In this document: in pieces, positions 45,231 through 53,430 of the stretch
Position numbering within the stretch: the first letter of the stretch is position 1
How the letters are laid out: every line of letters starts with the position of its first letter
NCBI GenBank assembly: GCA_030706635.1
Contig: JAUZOD010000001.1
Span: forward strand, 1 to 64,000
Direction: 5' to 3'
DNA from: Bacteroidota bacterium
Lineage (GTDB): Bacteria; Bacteroidota; Bacteroidia; Chitinophagales; Chitinophagaceae
Length of the DNA stretch: 64,000 nucleotides
Program-made: the position numbers and the translations under genes
Notes under the pieces: model-generated
What the model was told of the DNA's origin: nothing
Databases searched by the model: none
Seen by the model: only the letters and a program-made list of their open reading frames with translations

Positions 45231-46553
45231 ATGGCGATTGTAGATCTGTTAATGCCGAAAATGGGTGAGAGCATTATGGAGGCCACGATTCTCAAGTGGC
45301 ATAAGCATCCCGGAGATACGGTGAAGCAGGATGAATCTTTACTGGATATAGCCACGGATAAGGTTGACAGCGAAGTTCCCTCTACAACGGCCGGTGTTCT
45401 GGAAGAAATTCTTTTCCAGGTAAATGATGTCGTGCCCGTGGGTGCTGTTATAGCCAGAATAAAAACGGAAGTAGCGGAACCCGTGCCGGATGAAGTTAAA
45501 CCGTCAGTTCCGGAAGAAAGAGAGACTCCGGTTATGGCGTCCCATCCGGATCAGGCTCCGGATGCAGTAAAATCGAATGGCAACCGGTTTTATTCTCCCC
45601 TGGTATTGAATATTGCTGGCAATGAGGGCATTTCTGTCGGTGAGCTGGAAAAGATTCCGGGAACGGGTAATGAAGGAAGAGTGACCAAGAGAGACATCCT
45701 GCAATATGTTACACATAAAAAGGAAAGCAACGGATCTTTTGCAGGATCCTTCGGAGAATCTGCGCAATCAGGATTCGATGAAACCCAGCCCTATCCGGGC
45801 GCCGCTCCCGAAACATCCGGAAAAACGCCGGACGCTTTTGAATACAGTGCCGGCGGGAACGTAGAAATCCAGGAAATGGATAGAATGCGCCGGCTCATTG
45901 CCGACCACATGGTGAGAAGTAAGCATACCAGCCCTCATGTAACCAGTTTTTCTGAAGCAGACGTAACGAACCTGGTGACCTGGCGCGAAAAGGAAAAAGC
46001 AGATTTTGAAAAAAGAGAAGGTACCAAACTTACCCTGACCCCCTTATTCATTGAAGCCCTTGTAAAGTGCATTAAAAAATATCCGCTGATCAACAGTTCT
46101 CTGCAGGGAGATAAGATCATCATCCGGAAAGATATCCATATCGGGATGGCTACGGCGTTGCCCTCGGGCAGCCTGATTGTTCCGGTGATCAAATATGCCG
46201 ATAATTTCAATCGTGTAGGCCTTGCGCGGCAGGTGAACATGCTGGCCAACCAGGCCCGCAACAATAAATTAAAGCCGGAAGACATCCAGGATGGCACTTT
46301 TACGCTTACGAACGTAGGTGTTTTCGGCAGCCTGATGGGCACGCCCATTATCAACCAGCCCCAGGTGGCTATTCTTGCCGTGGGTGCCATCAAAAAGCGT
46401 CCTGTGGTGATCGAAACCGAACAGGGCGACGCGATCGGTATCCGTCATATGATGTATCTGTCCATGAGCTATGACCACCGGATTATAGACGGTAGCCTGG
46501 GCGCGACTTTTCTGAGCGCTGTGGCTAAGGAGCTTGAGGCGTTTACAGCTTGA
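45231..46553 (+). CDS. 2-oxo acid dehydrogenase E2 component (dihydrolipoamide acyltransferase)
   Basis: A 440-residue acyltransferase core of a 2-oxo acid dehydrogenase complex. Order of domains: lipoyl domain with Lys44 in IATDKVDSE (about 1-77), Pro/Glu linker, E1/E3-binding domain (FYSPLVLNIAGNEGISVGELEKIPGTG, about 120-165), second linker, and catalytic domain with DHRIIDGSLG (His and Asp of the HxxxDG site). It sits alone, without E1 or E3 genes nearby, so which substrate (pyruvate, branched-chain or 2-oxoglutarate) is used cannot be told; the branched-chain type seems plausible. Starts from ATG at 45231. Confidence 0.93.
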   Translation: MAIVDLLMPKMGESIMEATILKWHKHPGDTVKQDESLLDIATDKVDSEVPSTTAGVLEEILFQVNDVVPVGAVIARIKTEVAEPVPDEVKPSVPEERETPVMASHPDQAPDAVKSNGNRFYSPLVLNIAGNEGISVGELEKIPGTGNEGRVTKRDILQYVTHKKESNGSFAGSFGESAQSGFDETQPYPGAAPETSGKTPDAFEYSAGGNVEIQEMDRMRRLIADHMVRSKHTSPHVTSFSEADVTNLVTWREKEKADFEKREGTKLTLTPLFIEALVKCIKKYPLINSSLQGDKIIIRKDIHIGMATALPSGSLIVPVIKYADNFNRVGLARQVNMLANQARNNKLKPEDIQDGTFTLTNVGVFGSLMGTPIINQPQVAILAVGAIKKRPVVIETEQGDAIGIRHMMYLSMSYDHRIIDGSLGATFLSAVAKELEAFTA

Positions 46554-46567
46554 ATTCATTGTACATA

Positions 46568-46645
46568 GTTATGGTGGATAGTCGATGGATCCTAAGTGCA
46601 AAATCGCTCCTGGGTTCCATCCACTATCCACCATATACCATCTAC
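46568..46645. repeat. Heptamer-armed palindrome, copy C
   Basis: A 78-base palindrome. Left arm has GTGGATA and GTCGATG units; right arm CATCCAC, TATCCAC, CATATAC, CATCTAC. Core contains GCAAAATCGCTCCTGG, matching the other copies. It starts 15 bases after the E2 stop codon. Confidence 0.8.
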
Positions 46646-46739
46646 TGCTTTAAAGAGACCCACAAAACAAATTCCCATCCTCATCGTTCTACATACAGAA
46701 TAGATTTTGTAAATTCAATAACTTACCAAAACCTATACG

Positions 46740-47459
46740 ATGAAAACACTCTCGGAGACCTGGTTTGCCGACGGCTACATCGATTTTGAATTAAAAAAAT
46801 ACACCCTCCTGGCCTATCTGCAGGAAATCAACCGCCATTTCAGGGAAAATAAACTCTATCCGCAACTGGCTGAAGTTATCTTTCACTATAATAATCTCGT
46901 GGCTTTCCGGGAGAACAAAAAATTCCTTCAGGAACAGTTCCCGAAAAAACTATCTGGCGTACAAATTGAAAAACTACAGGTTTTATACGAACAGATGATC
47001 CAGGATGATGAGTTGATGCAGGAACTCGAAGAGATCATTGACTATTCGGCAGCCCACATGAAAACGGCCATCAGCAATGGCACGGAAATTTATGAATTTG
47101 TTGAAGAAAAATTAACTATTCAACCGGTGGGCATTATGCCCCTGAACAGCAAGGAAGGATATTTTTTATTGAGTGAAGGATCCTGTCATGCGACGCGGGC
47201 TTACAGTTACCGGATCAGTTTTTTTGAAAAGCACGACGAGAAATACCGGAGCATGCGCACAGAATACATCGACAGCTGGCAACGAAGCATCAGCAACACG
47301 TACGAACAGATTAAGTCAGAATTGCTTACCCGGAATCCGGATTTTGCTCACCCTGCTGTATATTCCATTGAAACCAGCCTGAAGTTCCCGGTTGACGAAA
47401 CCTTATTGCCCGTAGCCAAACGAAGTCTTGTCCGTTATATCTCCACCAAGGCGGCCTGA
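46740..47459 (+). CDS. Conserved hypothetical protein
   Basis: A 239-residue cytoplasmic protein without signal or membrane segment. It is mostly helical in appearance (charged heptad-like stretches, for example FREHNK-type segments near residue 35-60 and a Glu-rich patch DDELMQELEEIIDY near 92-105), followed by a beta-rich C-terminal half (YFLLSEGSCHATRAYSYRISFF). I do not recognise the family. It converges with the DMT-family transporter gene and overlaps it by 25 bases. Confidence 0.75.
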   Translation: MKTLSETWFADGYIDFELKKYTLLAYLQEINRHFRENKLYPQLAEVIFHYNNLVAFRENKKFLQEQFPKKLSGVQIEKLQVLYEQMIQDDELMQELEEIIDYSAAHMKTAISNGTEIYEFVEEKLTIQPVGIMPLNSKEGYFLLSEGSCHATRAYSYRISFFEKHDEKYRSMRTEYIDSWQRSISNTYEQIKSELLTRNPDFAHPAVYSIETSLKFPVDETLLPVAKRSLVRYISTKAA

Positions 47460-48331
47460 TTATTTTTTCCTGAGATCTTCCAGAGCCTGACCATCTGCAA
47501 AGCAATGGCAGCAACGATCAGGGCGAGTCCATAATAAAATCCCCGGCTGACCGATTTGTCTTCCCGGTAAATAAGAAAAGCCAGTGCAATCCCATAAATG
47601 GGCTCCAGGTTATAGGTGAGGTTTAAGGTAAAAGCGGGAATTTTCTGCTGTGCAGTCATCATCAGCGAATAAGCCAGCACCGTACAAATCAGCGCCAGTA
47701 CCAGCAGCCAAAACCAATCGTTGACGGATGGATAAATCCTCGACGGGAAAAAATGCAGATAAAAAGGAATCAGCAGGGTCAGGAATAAAAAGCCTCCACT
47801 AAGCTGATACCGGGTGGCCGATTCCACATTCATGGTTTGTAACAGTTTCCAGTTAAGCACCGGGAAAATACTCGCAAAAAATGCCGAACACAGGGAAATG
47901 ATGATTCCAGTCTTATACCGGGGATCGAAATGGAATATAATGCCAATGCCGAGGATCACCAGCAAACCCAACAGGAGCTCAATTTTGTCCATCCGCTTGC
48001 GGAGCAGGATGGGCTCCAGGATGGCCGTAAAAAAACCAATGGCGGAAAAACAGACCAGGGCAGTTGAAACAGTTGAATATTTTATACCCGCATAGAAGCT
48101 CACCCAGTGTATAATGAGAATGATCCCGATACCGGCGGCCTTAATCATCTGCGAACGTTCCGGAGAGGCCGTTTTTTTTCTGAATCCTGACAAAATCCAG
48201 AGCACTGTGCAGGTGATCAGCAGGCGATACCACACCAAAAGAGATTCGTTAAGGGTAATCAGTCTTCCCATAATGCCGGTGAATCCGGCAAGGAAAACAG
48301 CAATATGTAACTGGATGAACGCTTTCTTCAT
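47435..48331 (-). CDS. EamA/DMT-family transporter
   Basis: A 298-residue integral membrane protein with about ten hydrophobic segments and two EamA repeats of roughly 135 residues each (first ending near FLTAILEP, second ending near VAAIALQMV). It should move a small metabolite such as an amino acid or drug across the inner membrane; substrate unknown. It follows the polyprenol glycosyltransferase gene by 18 bases, and its C-terminal coding end overlaps the hypothetical gene on the other strand. Confidence 0.9.
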   Translation of the reverse strand: MKKAFIQLHIAVFLAGFTGIMGRLITLNESLLVWYRLLITCTVLWILSGFRKKTASPERSQMIKAAGIGIILIIHWVSFYAGIKYSTVSTALVCFSAIGFFTAILEPILLRKRMDKIELLLGLLVILGIGIIFHFDPRYKTGIIISLCSAFFASIFPVLNWKLLQTMNVESATRYQLSGGFLFLTLLIPFYLHFFPSRIYPSVNDWFWLLVLALICTVLAYSLMMTAQQKIPAFTLNLTYNLEPIYGIALAFLIYREDKSVSRGFYYGLALIVAAIALQMVRLWKISGKNNQAALVEI

Positions 48332-48349
48332 GGAGGAAGCAAAGAAAGA

Positions 48350-49141
48350 TCATTTTCCTTCTACCGCCATGTTCCGGTTGAAGTGATTTACCACCGGGCC
48401 GGTATTTTTTACGCGCTTCCGGTAACTTTTAAAAACAGCATTCCAACGTAGTTTTAATACGCCCAGAATGCCCTCCTTTACGATGCCTTTGTTCATTTTA
48501 GAAACACCCAGCTTCCGGTCCTCAAAAATAATGGGCACTTCTTTTATTTTAAACCCAAGCTTCCAGGCGGCAAATTTCATTTCAATCTGAAAGGCATAAC
48601 CTGCGAAACGGATCTCATCCAGATTAATGGTCTGCAGTACTTCCCGGGTATAACAAACAAAACCAGCGGTGGGATCGTGAATGGGCATCCAGGTTATGAT
48701 ACGGGTATAAATCGATGCCCCCTTGGAAAGCAAAATCCGGTTTCTCGGCCAGTTCACATTCCCCCCTCCCTGAACGTAGCGCGAACCTACGGCCACATCG
48801 GCGCCCTGGTGTTTGCATGCTTCGTATAACCGCTGCAGGTCGTTTGGGTTATGAGAGAAATCAGCATCCATTTCAAAAATATATTGATACTCTTTTTCCG
48901 CGGCCCACTTGAACCCGTGAATATAGGCCGTGCCCAGACCCAGCTTGCCTTTTCTTTCTTCCAGGAATAATTCGTTGGGATATTTTTGTTGCAGATTCCG
49001 CACGATGCCGGCTGTGCCATCCGGAGAACTGTCGTCAATAACCAGTATGTGAAATCCCTGGTTCAAGGCAAATACAGCCTCGACGATCGCGGAAATATTT
49101 TCTTTCTCGTTGTAGGTTGGTATGACTGCAATCTTTTCCAA
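48350..49141 (-). CDS. Polyprenol monophosphomannose synthase-type glycosyltransferase (GT2)
   Basis: A 263-residue GT-A glycosyltransferase. Sequence order: AVIPTYNEKENI, DDSSPDGTAG (sugar nucleotide binding), MDADFSHNPNDL (DxD region), FVCYTREVL and C-terminal FEDRKLGVSKMN. This matches the dolichol/polyprenol-phosphate mannose synthase group, which loads mannose on lipid carriers for protein or glycan modification. TTG start at 49141; no earlier in-frame ATG fits. Next gene downstream is the DMT transporter; upstream the exonuclease. Confidence 0.92.
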   Translation of the reverse strand: MEKIAVIPTYNEKENISAIVEAVFALNQGFHILVIDDSSPDGTAGIVRNLQQKYPNELFLEERKGKLGLGTAYIHGFKWAAEKEYQYIFEMDADFSHNPNDLQRLYEACKHQGADVAVGSRYVQGGGNVNWPRNRILLSKGASIYTRIITWMPIHDPTAGFVCYTREVLQTINLDEIRFAGYAFQIEMKFAAWKLGFKIKEVPIIFEDRKLGVSKMNKGIVKEGILGVLKLRWNAVFKSYRKRVKNTGPVVNHFNRNMAVEGK

Positions 49142-49203
49142 GCCGGAATATTAATCTGTAAAATTAGTTCATTCCATGGTTACGACGGATCACGCGGAAC
49201 AGA

Positions 49204-49983
49204 TTAACCAACCGTTTTGTCCTTTTTTAACATCATGCGGTTAAAGATCTCGGTGAGCTTCTGTTTGGTGTGCATAGGGAAGTCTCCCTTCATCATCCAG
49301 TCGTAATACTGTGGTTCGTTTTTCAATACGTCGGCAACGGCTCTGCCTTTGTGTTTTCCGAAGTTAAAGATTTCAATCCCATTTTCCATAGAAAACCTTC
49401 TTGCAAAATCCACCACCTGGTCATCTCCTGTGAATTTAAGAATGCTGTCCACATCCGCTCCCATTTGGGGATACCTCCCGATTTGAGCCTGTAGGATTTC
49501 CAGTGTTGCTTCTGCATCCGCCTGGGCCCCATGGGCTCCATCATGAACCTTGTCGCAGTAAAACCGGTAAGCCGCGGTAAGCGTTCTTTGCTCCATCAGG
49601 TGAAACACCCTTTGTACATCAATCAGCTTCCTTCCCTTCATGTCGAAATCGATTCCGATCCGCAGGAACTCCTCTACCAGCAGGGGGATGTCGAACCGGT
49701 TGGAATTGTACCCCGCCAGGTCGCTGTGATCCAGGAACTGCTTTAATTCATTGGCTGCCTGCCGGAAACTGGGCGCATCTTTAACCTGCTCGTCGGTAAT
49801 GCCATGAATATCGGATGCCTGTTTCGGAATCGGCATACCCGGATTGATCAGCTTGTGCTTGACCGTTTTACTGCCATCCGGCATCAGTTTTACAATGGCA
49901 ATTTCAACAATTCGATCGGTGGACAGATTGGTTCCCGTGGTTTCCAGGTCAATAACTGCCAGGGGTTTTGTTAATTGTAACAT
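49204..49983 (-). CDS. 3'-5' exonuclease (DnaQ-like, DEDDh)
   Basis: A 259-residue proofreading-type exonuclease. Metal-binding residues in VIDLETTGTNLS (Asp/Glu near residue 10-12), DIPLLVEEF and HGAHGAQADAEATLEIL (His and Asp) form the DEDDh set. A C-terminal segment (FGKHKGRAVADVLKNEPQYYDWMMKGDF) resembles the added region found in Bacteroidota PolC-like/exonuclease proteins. It may proofread for a DNA polymerase; direct link to dnaE not shown. It lies 13 bases from the Mpl-like gene. Confidence 0.93.
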   Translation of the reverse strand: MLQLTKPLAVIDLETTGTNLSTDRIVEIAIVKLMPDGSKTVKHKLINPGMPIPKQASDIHGITDEQVKDAPSFRQAANELKQFLDHSDLAGYNSNRFDIPLLVEEFLRIGIDFDMKGRKLIDVQRVFHLMEQRTLTAAYRFYCDKVHDGAHGAQADAEATLEILQAQIGRYPQMGADVDSILKFTGDDQVVDFARRFSMENGIEIFNFGKHKGRAVADVLKNEPQYYDWMMKGDFPMHTKQKLTEIFNRMMLKKDKTVG

Positions 49984-49996
49984 GAATCTTTATAGG

Positions 49997-51352
49997 TTAT
50001 GCAGTAATTTCTTTGGCAAATGTAGCGATATCCAGTCCATCATAATTGCCGGAACTCATCAGTAGCAAATTACTGTTTTCGTAAGACTGCCTCCTTAACC
50101 AGCGCGACAATTCCTGTGCCGAATTGAGTATTTCCAGCTCCGGGTTGGCAAACCCGTTTCTGATCACTTGCGGATCCAGCGGAGGCAACCGTTTCAGCTC
50201 CAGCGCGTGCGCTGAGTAATAGAGCAGGGCGGCGTCAGCGGGATCCAAAGCTCCTTTGTATTCACTCATGAATCCGGCCTGGAGGCTGCTGTAAGTATGC
50301 AGTTCCAGCACAGCGATCAGCCGCCTATCCGGAAATTGTTCCTTCATTGCCGCAATGGTTGCTTTTACTTTCGAAGGAGCATGGGCAAAATCCCGGTAAA
50401 TCCGGGTGTTGCCCTTTTCTGCCAATAATTCCAGTCGTTTCGAGGCACCGGCAAATCCGGAAATATGCTTCAGAAAATGATCAGCAGGCAGGCCCAGTTC
50501 GCGGCAAACGATCCAGGCAGCGTGAAGGTTCAGCAGATTATGGGTTCCGAAAACCCGGAGTTCCATCTGCATACCGTTCAAAACCACCGTCGTTTGACCA
50601 TCCACTACCTGGTGTTCCGGAATGCCATAAGCCGTTTTGCGGATATTCACCTGCTCGGCGGCTACCAATTCGCGGAGCACCGGATCTGTTTCGTTGTAAA
50701 CCAGCATGCCTCCCGGTTCAATCATCCGGATAAAAAGGCGGAATTGTTCGAGGTAAAAATCGAAGGTTGGGAATACGTTGATATGGTCCCAGGCAATACC
50801 GGTAATCACAGCAATATGCGGAAACAGGAAGTGAAATTTGGGTCTCTTTTCCAGGGCGCTGGCCGGATATTCATCCCCTTCACAAATAATGACCGGCGCG
50901 TCACTGATGCTAACAGCATATTCAAAACCCGGCAACCGGGCGCCCACCATATAATCGAAATCCATGCCCTCCTGCTTTAGAACGTGCATGATCATGGCGG
51001 TGGTGGTGGTTTTCCCATGGCTTCCTCCCACAACAACGCGTTTCTTGTGCCGGCTTTCCTGAAAAATATATTCGGGAAAGGAGTATATTTTCAGTCCAAG
51101 CTCCTGAGCTCTAAGGAGTTCCGGATTATCACCTTTCGCATGCATTCCCAGAATCACAGCATCGAGATCCGGAGTTATCTTTACCGGATCCCAGCCGGTT
51201 GCCGCCGGCAGGATGCCCTCCTTTTCAAGATTGCTGCGCGCCGGCTCAAAGATCTCGTCGTCACTTCCACTAACCAGATACCCTTTTCTTGCCAGGGCAA
51301 TCGCTAACTGATGCATTACGCTGCCTCCAATGGCAATAAAATGAACACGCAA
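49997..51352 (-). CDS. mpl: Mur ligase family protein, Mpl-like (UDP-N-acetylmuramate:tripeptide ligase)
   Basis: A 451-residue Mur ligase related to Mpl/MurC, which attaches recovered tripeptide or L-alanine to UDP-MurNAc. Motifs: HFIAIGGSVMHQLAIALARKGYLVSGSD at the start, P-loop GGSHGKTTTTAMIMHVLKQ, and DFAHAPSKVKATIAAMKEQ of the ligase domain. There is no ATG at the beginning; I take a TTG at 51352 that gives the usual RVHFIAIGGS start (an earlier TTG at 51400 adds 16 residues). MurC itself would lie with other mur genes, so the recycling role (Mpl) is preferred, but the assignment to Mpl is not proven. Confidence 0.85.
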   Translation of the reverse strand: MRVHFIAIGGSVMHQLAIALARKGYLVSGSDDEIFEPARSNLEKEGILPAATGWDPVKITPDLDAVILGMHAKGDNPELLRAQELGLKIYSFPEYIFQESRHKKRVVVGGSHGKTTTTAMIMHVLKQEGMDFDYMVGARLPGFEYAVSISDAPVIICEGDEYPASALEKRPKFHFLFPHIAVITGIAWDHINVFPTFDFYLEQFRLFIRMIEPGGMLVYNETDPVLRELVAAEQVNIRKTAYGIPEHQVVDGQTTVVLNGMQMELRVFGTHNLLNLHAAWIVCRELGLPADHFLKHISGFAGASKRLELLAEKGNTRIYRDFAHAPSKVKATIAAMKEQFPDRRLIAVLELHTYSSLQAGFMSEYKGALDPADAALLYYSAHALELKRLPPLDPQVIRNGFANPELEILNSAQELSRWLRRQSYENSNLLLMSSGNYDGLDIATFAKEITA

Positions 51353-51663
51353 TAAGATGGATTTAGGTTTAAAATTATTCCTAGTGCAGGGGATTAACAA
51401 AAAAAATTGAACCTGGCGGGTATTGCATTTACCAATTTTAATGCTTTATTTTGTTCCGGCTGCCTTCAGACTCTATAATTGGCACGTTTTTCAATAACAT
51501 AAAGCATTTGGCTTTAGCAGTATCCTCTCAAAACTATCGATCTTTTATCATCGTTAACCGCGGGCAGACGATTAACTGTTAATCCATCCCTTCCTCTGAA
51601 TGACCTGGTTAGATTACCCGTAAGTACCAGGCAATTTTTTTTAATTTTAAATACCCAAGGAAA
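51353..51663. other. Intergenic region upstream of the small lipoprotein gene, 311 bases
   Basis: Divergent gap between the Mpl-like gene and the small lipoprotein. It contains no gene I can support. A weak hairpin (CCTGGT at 51604-51609 with ACCAGG at 51626-51631, loop 16) is followed by a run of T and lies about 30 bases before the lipoprotein ATG; it may be a leader structure or chance. No repeat or operator stands out. Confidence 0.4.
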
Positions 51664-51801
51664 ATGAGAAAGACAGTTTTAATCCTCGCCATGATCGCGT
51701 TTTCAGCCTTAATGATCTCTTCATGCGCCAGTTACAGAGGTTCAGAAAGAGGCGGCTGCAAAGCCACGCAAGGTTATGTTGGATATGGATCGGGAAGATA
51801 A
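51664..51801 (+). CDS. Very small lipoprotein, 45 residues
   Basis: A short gene below common length cut-offs. The sequence begins MRKTVLILAMIAFSALMISSC, a lipoprotein signal with the lipobox LMISSC and lipid anchor on Cys21, and ends with a 24-residue Gly/Tyr-rich tail (GCKATQGYVGYGSGR). An RBS-like AAGGAAA precedes the ATG. A rho-independent terminator follows at 51870-51912. The composition suggests a small envelope lipoprotein; I do not recognise the family. Real gene judged from signal, start and terminator. Confidence 0.75.
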   Translation: MRKTVLILAMIAFSALMISSCASYRGSERGGCKATQGYVGYGSGR

Positions 51802-51869
51802 AATCATCCTTCCGGCTTAACGCAGATCCGGGGACATTTTATACCAGAAATTATTTTGACGCACTACAG

Positions 51870-51912
51870 GCCCGGGGTGATTGCATTAGCAATGCCCGGG
51901 CTTGTTTTATTT
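51870..51912 (+). terminator. Rho-independent terminator after the small lipoprotein
   Basis: GCCCGGG and ATTGC pair with GCAAT and CCCGGGC (with a small bulge) around a four-base loop ATTA, then TTGTTTTATTT. It lies 68 bases after the lipoprotein stop codon and 57 bases before the next start codon. Confidence 0.8.
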
Positions 51913-51968
51913 AAACTTGTTTAGATTTGCATTGCCAAACGAATTGTTTAGGTCTTAAAACCCCGATA

Positions 51969-52784
51969 ATGAGAAAACTTCTGCTTTCAGGTGCATTGAC
52001 CATTTTTACCCTGACCATCCTTCATGCCCAGTCCTATAACAGTAACCTTGATTTTCAGAAAAATAAGTATGCTGTTGCAGCCATTCAGATTGCTTTTGAC
52101 CAGGATGTGGTTACAGCAGCCATCAAGGATTATATGTCCAGGAAAGGATTTAAAGACTCCCACTATAAGGATTTCATAATTTTCAGATCGGTACCCCTGG
52201 AAAACGCCGCTGGATTGACCGATACCTATTTCAACATCAGCAGGAAAAGCCGTTCCGAAAAAGACCTCACCGTAGTAAATCTCCTGCCTGTTAAAAGAAA
52301 TCAGACCCTCCTGCCGGGAAGCGTGGAGGATAGTTCATTTATCAACTTGGCGAAGGTATTTCTGGATAGCCTGAAACCTTTTGTTGTACACTATTCATTC
52401 CAGCAGGAAATCATATCCCAGCAGCAGGTGGTTGGGAAAGCGCAGACAAAGCTCACCCGTTTAAAAAATGACTCAGGAGATATCGCCACGAAAATACGTG
52501 GATATGAAAGCGACCTGGTAGAAAATAAAAACGATCAGGATAAACAACAAAAGGAAATTGCCATTACATCCTCCGGAGACCATTCAGCCCTTGCAAAGGC
52601 GCAAAGCAGAATGGATAAATTGCTGAATAAACAGGCGACCCTCGAGAAAAAGCTTAGAAATTCCAGGGAGGACGCCTATAAAAACAAGAAAGAACTGGAA
52701 GCACAGCAGGATCTGCTGAACAAAGAATCTCAATCACTGGACTCCCTGAAAGAGAGACAAAAGAATCAGGGTCTGCCCGGTTAG
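51969..52784 (+). CDS. Secreted coiled-coil protein, unknown function
   Basis: A 271-residue protein with a signal peptide (1-20, ending ILHAQS). The N-terminal half (about 25-140) is mixed and may be a small globular domain; the C-terminal half (about 140-268) is a long charged coiled coil (many Lys, Glu, Gln; NKQATLEKKLRNSREDAYK). I do not recognise a family. The frame is open from 51927; the ATG at 51969 gives the signal peptide. It converges with the dehydrogenase subunit gene, with a four-base overlap. Confidence 0.75.
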   Translation: MRKLLLSGALTIFTLTILHAQSYNSNLDFQKNKYAVAAIQIAFDQDVVTAAIKDYMSRKGFKDSHYKDFIIFRSVPLENAAGLTDTYFNISRKSRSEKDLTVVNLLPVKRNQTLLPGSVEDSSFINLAKVFLDSLKPFVVHYSFQQEIISQQQVVGKAQTKLTRLKNDSGDIATKIRGYESDLVENKNDQDKQQKEIAITSSGDHSALAKAQSRMDKLLNKQATLEKKLRNSREDAYKNKKELEAQQDLLNKESQSLDSLKERQKNQGLPG

Positions 52785-53356
52785 GTTGCCCAGGCCTTAT
52801 CCCCTTTTTTATAGGGAATACAGCCCTCATATCTCCCTGGGACTGCCACATAACGGAGTGCCTGTGTGGCGCCGTCTTTGGAGGTAAAGTAACCCCACAA
52901 GGTGAGTTCTTTCATCATCCGGAAATAGTGGGAAGGATCTTCCTGCTTTTGCTTTGCCGTATATTCCTTCTGCTCTTTGTCGAGCCCAACCAGCAGGTTA
53001 TGCCTTTCTTCAGGCGTGGATTCGAGAAATGCTTTGCCGTTTTTCGATTTGCTGGCCGCATCGAGTTTCTTCATGCCTTCTACAAAGACTTTTTGGTCTT
53101 TGTCTTCATAACAATCACTCACAATGGTTTTCATGAATTCTCCGATTCCCGTTGCCTTGGCACCCGGTGTGCTCGTTGCCGGAATAATGGTTTCTCCCAC
53201 TTCATCCAGAAACGCAATATCGTCGGGAGAAAACTGAAGACCCGCAGCCCCAATGCTTTTATCCGCATTCGTACAGCCGGATAAGAACATCTCTGCGCCT
53301 ATGATTGTGCCGCCCAACAGCAGGGCTACGGAGGAGAGGGCTTCGCGTCTGTTCAT
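52781..53356 (-). CDS. Gluconate 2-dehydrogenase subunit 3 family protein (Tat-exported small subunit)
   Basis: A 191-residue exported subunit. The N terminus has a twin-arginine motif (NRREALSSVALLLGG) followed by a lipobox (FLSGCTN, Cys28). In GMC-type membrane sugar dehydrogenases such a small subunit carries the catalytic subunit through the Tat system, which fits here because the GMC protein has no signal of its own. The gene follows the GMC gene after a 74-base gap that contains an octamer palindrome. Likely a periplasmic partner of the dehydrogenase. Confidence 0.9.
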   Translation of the reverse strand: MNRREALSSVALLLGGTIIGAEMFLSGCTNADKSIGAAGLQFSPDDIAFLDEVGETIIPATSTPGAKATGIGEFMKTIVSDCYEDKDQKVFVEGMKKLDAASKSKNGKAFLESTPEERHNLLVGLDKEQKEYTAKQKQEDPSHYFRMMKELTLWGYFTSKDGATQALRYVAVPGRYEGCIPYKKGDKAWAT

Positions 53357-53363
53357 AGTTTCC

Positions 53364-53430
53364 GATTTGAAAATTTGATGATTTGAGAATTTGAAAATTT
53401 CATTTACACATTACTACATTTTCAAATTGA
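53364..53430. repeat. Octamer-armed palindrome between the GMC and subunit 3 genes
   Basis: Left arm is tandem 8-base units GATTTGAA, AATTTGAT, GATTTGAG, AATTTGAA; right arm begins ATTTTCAA and runs into the stop codon of the GMC gene (53431). Core CATTTACACATTACTAC. It lies inside an operon, between two subunits of one enzyme, like the copy between groES and groEL. Confidence 0.8.
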
